Below, piece after piece: positions 57,646-64,000 of a stretch of 64,000 bases of DNA. Every line of letters starts with the position of its first letter. Positions within the stretch are counted from its first letter, which is position 1. The position numbers and the translations under genes are program-made. The stretch is from Anabas testudineus (Eukaryota; Chordata; Actinopteri; Anabantiformes; Anabantidae), in the NCBI RefSeq assembly GCF_900324465.2, contig NC_046610.1, forward strand, positions 11,162,484 through 11,226,483, read 5' to 3'. The notes under the pieces were generated by a model, which had not been told where the DNA came from, ran no database searches, and worked only from the letters and a program-made list of their open reading frames with translations.

Positions 57646-60600
57646 CTACCAGCTAGAGTCAAAAACCCTCTTGCACATGTTTGAGTTCTCCTGGTGAAGA
57701 GGGAATTCAGAGCCGGGAATGAGCTGCTTCCTGCTCTTACGCGACACAGCGCTCTTTCCTGATGGCAGGCTTTCGTACTTGGTCACATATTCCCTGCACG
57801 CAGAAGACAAAGAAGAAGAAAATCAGCTTATATGTGAGCTTGTTCAGTTATAGAACACAAAAGGTGGTGAATCGTGATAGTACCTGATGGGGAAGGTAGT
57901 TTTGTCCATCTGTATGCACACTAGGAAAGGATATTCAGAGAACTGCACAGTAGTGATGAAGTCCAGCGATGCCTCTGTTTCAAAGCTGACCTCCACACCT
58001 GCTCTCATGAAGTCCATGTCCACAGTGATGTTCCCGGTGACCACCAGCGCTCCCCTGAAACAAAAGTGAAAATCCAATCAAAATGGGATCAACAGAGAAA
58101 GAATTAAAACATGTCATCTGAGAATAAAAAAAAATATATATATATATAAATCTGAGTTATTACAGTGAGTGTTCAGTGTTGTTTCTTAGGTCTCACAGTC
58201 ACTTAGCAAAAGAAAAAGAGGATGCTAATGCTAACAACAGGAGTTTAACTACCATGCAAGAACTTTTCCTCATGTTTCAGATCCAAGTCTGTGCCAACCA
58301 CTTGAAAATCAATGCTGTGCAACTCTGCCCGTGGAGATATGGCTTGGCAAAGACGGCAGAGTGGTTTGTTCTGCTTCTATAGATAGCCTGCCATGCTATT
58401 ATCAGAGTGGAAGAGGTACAGCTATGCTGATCCATTCACCTGCCCCTGCCATTTCCCTGTGCGCCCAAATCAAAGATCATAAAATGATCATAAAATACAA
58501 CTCGTACAACCACAGTAGTAGTTGAAAAGCACAACAAATAGTCAAAACAGGCGTGCAGAAGCTCTTTGTTCTGTCTTAATATATATTTTTGTTGCTTTCC
58601 TGTTCCAAGTTCTGTTTTTGTTTGTTTGTTTGTTTGTTTTTTAATTTTTAATTTTAAGAACTTCCAACATTTTCGTTCTGAAATGATCTAATTTCTCGAA
58701 ACCATCATCAAATGCATTAAAAATCAGTAATTAAAAAATTTCTGTCAGGTTTTAGTAATTTTTGATGCTGTTACAGACGTAAGATGGATTGGTCTGTAAT
58801 CTAGTCTGTATTGCAGGTTGAATCTGTTTCATCACCAGATGCCGTGAACTGACCGACCACAGCATGTCGATGCGCCCCACTTTCAGCAGCTAGTGTTGCA
58901 TTGTAATGTTTTAAAATAGAGAAGCAGACAGGGCGGACGTCATATGAGCAGAAACCTAGAAATGTGACAGGCGTGAGACACAATACTGGATTACATCCAA
59001 CGTGCCAGTGGAACAAATGAATCAGACCACGCTTATAGCTCCTTTAAAGTTCACACGAATCCAACATCAACAGACGTCTATTATTAGGAGTGCGGTGGCG
59101 TGGTTCGAGCATCTAAAACAACTTTCCTTTCGGTCACAAAGGTTGTTTTCTTTGACCTGTCTGTCACAAGGGCCTCTGACCTGCAAGTGTGTTACATCAT
59201 ACTGTACATTCAGTACTTTACAAAGCGAGATAGTTTATCACTCCACAGTTGTACTTCAGGCTGTGACCTAAAGGCTTGACATGACATAAACACGTGAAAC
59301 AGCTGTTATTTTCTATTGTGTGGACTGTACCTGTTGTTGATGCTGGTTTTGGACTCTCTGTACCACAGACTTATCTCCATGCCTCCAGAAATGTCAATGG
59401 CTAACCCTCCCTGGAACTCTGCACTTGCCTTCAGACCAGACTGCAGCTGGATGACCTGCAGGACCACAGATGAGAAAAGACACATTGTTCTCTCAATACA
59501 TGTTGCAAACGTGACTCATTTCTACAAGCTGTCACTGTTTTTCCTTGTGAGCGAGCTTTTAATGTGCTACTCAGAAGAAACGCCTTACCTCAGAATGATC
59601 CGTCAGCAGGATGAGACCCTTCACTACATTAATGGGATCCCCGGACATGGAGAAGATTTTGGACATGAGGTCACTGTAGCCCTTGAAGAAGGTGACAGGC
59701 CTGAGCTGGACATCGAACAGCAGAGCTGACATCCCAGCAAACGACTCCAGGTCTTCCTCTCCTTCATCAGGTGTGGCGGCAATTAGGGTCTCCAGACCCT
59801 GGGCCTCAATAGCAACCTAGAAGACAGAAAGAGTATACAAGTCAGACACTTTATGTGATCTCCTATTTGACCTATCAGTCATATATAGAGTTGTTGTTTC
59901 TTCACCTGTAGTCCATGCAGCACTGCTCCATTACTAGCACCATAAATATTCATGACACTTCTTCTCATGACTCCAGAGCCTGAATACAAGATGTCCAAAC
60001 TATACGTGGAGGTCACATCAGCAGATTCTGTAGGGAGTGGATTTATGGTTTATTATTTATTTATTTATGTATTAGTTGTTATCCATAAGGGCTAAATGGG
60101 CATGCTTCTTTCTGTGCAGTGAGATGATGGTAAATTACTTACGGGCCATGAATCCTGAGAATGAAGATGATGAACCAATTTTTGCAAAGCGTTCGTAGTT
60201 ATGGGAAATCATGTCCTTCATAGCTTGGCGTAAGACTTTGCTGTAAAATGCAGAAAACTGGTTTATAGCACAGGAGAATGTATTTAAGTATAATGAGTAT
60301 CAGCGTAAATAAGTATCAGTGTAAATCCTTTGAGTAAGTGTTGTCAGTCAGGCCTTTTCTGTTGAGAAGTCAATTGAATGCCTGATAACTCACCTGGCAG
60401 GCATCTGGAAGCGGATGACGTCCTGGATCTTAGACACCATGTATTTGTTCATTTCATGGGGCAAGTTGCCGATAGATAGAAGTAGATTCTTGACTTCCAT
60501 GTATGAGGGGTTGCTACTGAGGATGACGTCAGCGGCAGCAGCTCTCACGTTTTTCTCATAGATCCGTCGATTCTGGTGGTAAACCCTGTTCACTGTCCGT

Positions 60601-63005
60601 TTCACCTGAAATAACAGAGGAAATTTTAATTGCAGTTACATGCTAATGATACCTAGATATAGTGAATATAACAATATAGGAAAATGTTATGTTGTGTACC
60701 TCGTCAGTGATGAGACTGATGTCATATCTCTGCAGGGCAGTGAGGGCGATAGTGTTGTAAACTCCCACCTCTGACTCTGCATATTTGATAAACACAGGAA
60801 TGGCCTCGGGAAGCAGTGAGTTTTTCAGAGCCAAAAGATACATCTGAACCTCAGATTCAACCTGTGTGCTGTCAGGACCGTCTAAAATCATCTTCTTCAC
60901 CTGCACCACTGTCTGATAGGTAGACATACAGGAGACAAGCATCAGTCAGCTGCTGCTGCTCATTCATTTACTCCACAGAATAACATTCAGTTTCTGGTGT
61001 ATGTACACACAGCTTAGCTGAGATCTTCTTGGAGGCTTACCGGTAAGTTGCACCCTCCTTTCTGACACAGTTTGTTGACCAGGGCTCCCATAATGATCAC
61101 CACAGACTCTCTGATGTCAGTGCTGCCAATCTTTCCCTTAGAAATATCCTGAAATGGCAGCACACCTCAATACAATTTGCAATAGTGTGTTTATATGTCC
61201 ATACATGTCCTACACTCCTCTATATATGCAAGTAAATGTGGCAGTTCTGTCATTAACAAGAACACAGCACTCACCAGCAGAGCCTGGAGCATTTTCTCAT
61301 TGGGATGTGAAGCAAAGCCACATGCATAAAGGAACCTCTCCTGCAGAATCAAACCTTTGGCATCAGTGAAGTTAAGGAATTCAAGTATGGCATCCAGAGA
61401 CGCCACGGTCTGGGCAGAGGTCACAGCGTCCACCACCTGAGGTCTGATGGCAGAAGACATGAGATTAAGTTGATGCTCTGGGTTTCTGACATTCTCAAAT
61501 TTAGATGATCTAATTCAAAGAACAAGCAGAGGAGTGGTGTCAGAAGGCAGTAAATAAGATGTAGGAAAAGAGGAGGAGCCTGTTTACAGAGATGTCTTGC
61601 TGGCGCTCTTCAGCACTTTGAGGATCTCGTCCTTGGACGCCTTCCTAATGCTCTGGACGAGGGCCAGAAAGCTGCGGGGAGCCGTGGCTTTGGACAGGCT
61701 CTCTGGCTCCAGCTGCTTCTGTTGAGTCTGCCAATGGTCAAAAAGCTAATAGGGAGAGCACAGGGGAGAAGGGATTAGAAGACAGATCGTCTTCCGTCAA
61801 TTACGGTACAAAAATATCCAGTATCCGTTTACTTGTGCAGTTTTTATTTAAGAATCAGTTTGTAACAATGTGTACAACTCATCTTGGACCTTCGTCATAC
61901 TCGGAAGAAGGTCTGAAGACACTGAAATGTAAGATGCTGGCACACGATATACTTTGCTAACCAGCAAGTTATAATGACTTGTACAAATTCAAAAATAGTA
62001 GCTGTTAAGAGATCATTTGTGGGCGCTGGCAAGAACGGCGTGATAGTGTCCTGTAGCTGTAGCTTTTCACCATCTGCTGAACGGGTCAATCTGTGGTTCC
62101 TCACAAGAAAATGTCCACGGACAGACCGCCGCCACATTGTATGTAACATGATGGCAACTGTGTTTGTGTTCCGGCATATAAGTGAATATTTAGTGTATGA
62201 GAGTGAACAGCTACTCACTGATGGACAGCCTTTGCACTGGGATTTGACCTTCTCAGCCACGATACCAACAGCTGCCAGTTTGGCATCAACTGACTTGACA
62301 ACACCAGCGACATCTTTCCCAGCGGCCTCCAGGGGTCCAGCCTCTGTTCCCACCAATGTGAGAGTTTGCCTGGGCATTGCAAAAATAGAAAATTAAAGTG
62401 TGCACTTATTAGACATGGAACCGCACATTGCTTTAATGTTAAGCTAATTACCTGGACTGAACTTTAGCTGCAGCAGATCTGCGAGCATTAACAGCCAGTG
62501 AGTGTATTTCTTCAGCCACAGCTGAGCGGATGAAACCATCCTCAAGTGTGAACACTGTAACAGAACTGGACTTCTTGCTCACACCCAGTGTCTGAAGAGG
62601 GGGACATTGAGATGTGTTGTAATTAAAGATTCAGTACTGTTCACATTTCAGCGTAGTGAGAAGGCCCGTGTGCTAACTAACCTGACTATGTGTGGTGAAG
62701 CCAGTCTCTTCGGTCTTACACGTCTCCAGGAGCTTGGTTCTGGTCACTTGACCTTTTACTGCCTTGTACTCGACTGTGCACCTTCCAGACACGTCGTTCT
62801 GTTTAAAGACAGACGTCAAGAATATTTATATTTGTTACACGGGTTAATAAACAAAAGATGATAAAAGAAATGTGATTATAAATATTATGATGTTCACCTC
62901 TATAACCTTCCCAGTGTTTAGCTGTAATTGCAGTAAGCTGGCCAGCCCTCGCTTTAGGTTCTTGATAGTTGCAGGTTCGGCCCAGTAGGAATAAAATCCT
63001 TTCGC
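57646..63005 (-). CDS. Microsomal triglyceride transfer protein large subunit MTTP, partial (C-terminal 755 aa, 15 exons)
   Basis: MTTP, in complex with protein disulfide isomerase in the ER lumen, loads lipid onto apolipoprotein B during lipoprotein assembly. Exons in transcript order: 62898-63005, 62682-62798, 62452-62591, 62219-62369, 61588-61745, 61275-61443, 61041-61148, 60700-60912, 60394-60605, 60143-60240, 59906-60027, 59589-59816, 59331-59455, 57884-58054, 57646-57793. Landmarks match human [88 protein letters not shown], and the C-terminal [13 protein letters not shown]. The vitellogenin-type helical domain and C-terminal lipid-cavity sheets are complete. About 140 N-terminal residues, including the signal peptide, lie past the right edge. 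All seen junctions keep frame. Confidence 0.96.
58616..58640 (+). repeat. (TTTG)n short tandem repeat
   Basis: About six TTTG units in the large mttp intron between 58,055 and 59,330. Confidence 0.85.
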
Positions 63006-64000
63006 CTGGAACATGTGAGAAAATAAACCAACGTGTGAAACTGAATGTCATGCGTTCAAACAATGGATATTAAATTACTTTGACCTGTAGCTAAAACAGC
63101 AACTGAGGCAAGCGACCTACGTGCTGAACCTCACAAAGGCTTTCAGGGTGTCAGTTTTCTTTCGCACACATGTGCATCGTAGTGACATCATAGGCTATTT
63201 ACATTACATACAAAAATAAAATAAGTTCTTTAAAGTGCAGATCAAAAACAAAGTACAAATACTTTGGTGTTAGCACTTTAGCATTAAAGGAGAATCAATC
63301 CCAACCTTGCATGTTATAATTTACTGTCTGGCCAACAGTGGATTTATTTAGGCTGATGAACATATTTAATGGTTACAGTTATTTTGGTAATGATATACTG
63401 TATTAACTTGTACTGATTTTATGCTTTAAATAGTTTCTAATTACCTTAAACTTATCTTTAATTTCTATAAACTACCATTTTCACTTACTGCTGAAATATA
63501 TTCAGAGCCATACTACTGCCTCAGTCAGGCTTTACAGTAGATTCACTTTGACCTGCACGAAGAACTTCTGAATGACACGTTAACCTAGTTTACTCTTATC
63601 AGATTTTATTTGCTTTTAAGTCATAATGGATCCCAGTCCACTCAAATGGCATCTTAGGTTGAACCAATCCTGATAAATATTGTATCACACCACAGATTTC
63701 TCCAATGAGACTTCAGTCCAGTTCAATAATGGACTCTGTGTCCTGCCCTGGAGTGTAGAAAGCAGAAGATTACATCATCCTACAGTGTCTCCTATACAGT
63801 ATGTAATTTATTTGTGGCGCTCAACCACAATATCAGATAGGACCACCATAAATAGACTGCTACTCTGTATTTTTCCTGCCACAGCCTGCCACCAGTATAA
63901 ATAACCTAACAACACCAGGGGAGACACTGCTCTATCCTCTTTCACACACACTAATGGCTCATTCGTCCACGACAACCTTTTAGCCAAGGTTTGAAAAGCT
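63006..64000 (-). other. Intron of mttp continuing past the window edge
   Basis: No exon resembling the N-terminal MTTP barrel could be found in the last kilobase, on either strand. It is AT-rich and looks intronic. The upstream mttp exons should follow outside the window. Confidence 0.6.

Noticed and set aside
61895-62377. Paired 160- and 140-codon open frames on opposite strands
   Set aside because: The minus frame is mttp exon 62219-62369 reading on into its intron, and the plus frame is its shadow.

Overview
The window reads as nuclear DNA of a ray-finned (teleost, probably percomorph) fish. Its genes are split by short introns, it carries dinucleotide repeats and teleost-type repeat tails, and every protein I recognise is vertebrate. 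I found no microbial, plasmid or viral gene cluster. Gene models were built by hand from splice sites and from remembered vertebrate proteins; no alignment was run. Gene ends are therefore CDS ends unless stated.

Layout, left to right. (1) 2.8-17 kb, plus strand: three tandem complete copies of an SLC22A7/OAT2-type organic anion transporter, each spread over nine or ten coding exons. (2) 18.1-25.95 kb, minus: dhx15, the DEAH-box helicase of spliceosome disassembly, complete in 14 coding exons. (3) 26.6-28.0 kb, plus: sod3, extracellular Cu/Zn superoxide dismutase, one coding exon behind a 5'UTR intron and head to head with dhx15. (4) 29.0-32.9 kb, minus: ccdc149, 12 coding exons. (5) 34.9-38.5 kb, minus: lgi2, a secreted neuronal LRR/EPTP protein, 8 exons. 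(6) 43.8-48.0 kb, plus: a single-exon 1416-codon gene that I identify as c4orf54. (7) 57.6-63.0 kb, minus: mttp, the microsomal triglyceride transfer protein. Its first exons lie beyond the right edge.

The genes do not form one pathway. dhx15-sod3-ccdc149-lgi2 is the gene order of human 4p15.2, and c4orf54-mttp are neighbours at human 4q23. Here the two blocks are joined across about 5 kb of non-coding DNA, with an slc22a7 cluster (human 6p21) on the other side. Liver/kidney transport (slc22a7), lipoprotein assembly (mttp), extracellular redox control (sod3) and synaptic signalling (lgi2) simply share a locus.

The most interesting signals are a consensus-perfect RE1/NRSF (REST) site 274 bp upstream of the lgi2 start codon; a 31-bp perfect-arm palindrome with a 1-nt centre between sod3 and ccdc149; three slc22a7 copies whose first nine coding exons have identical lengths while only the tails differ; a stop codon overlapping the last splice donor of copy 3; a GC-AG intron in dhx15; and the joined synteny blocks. 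I saw no clear candidate for a wholly new biological system.
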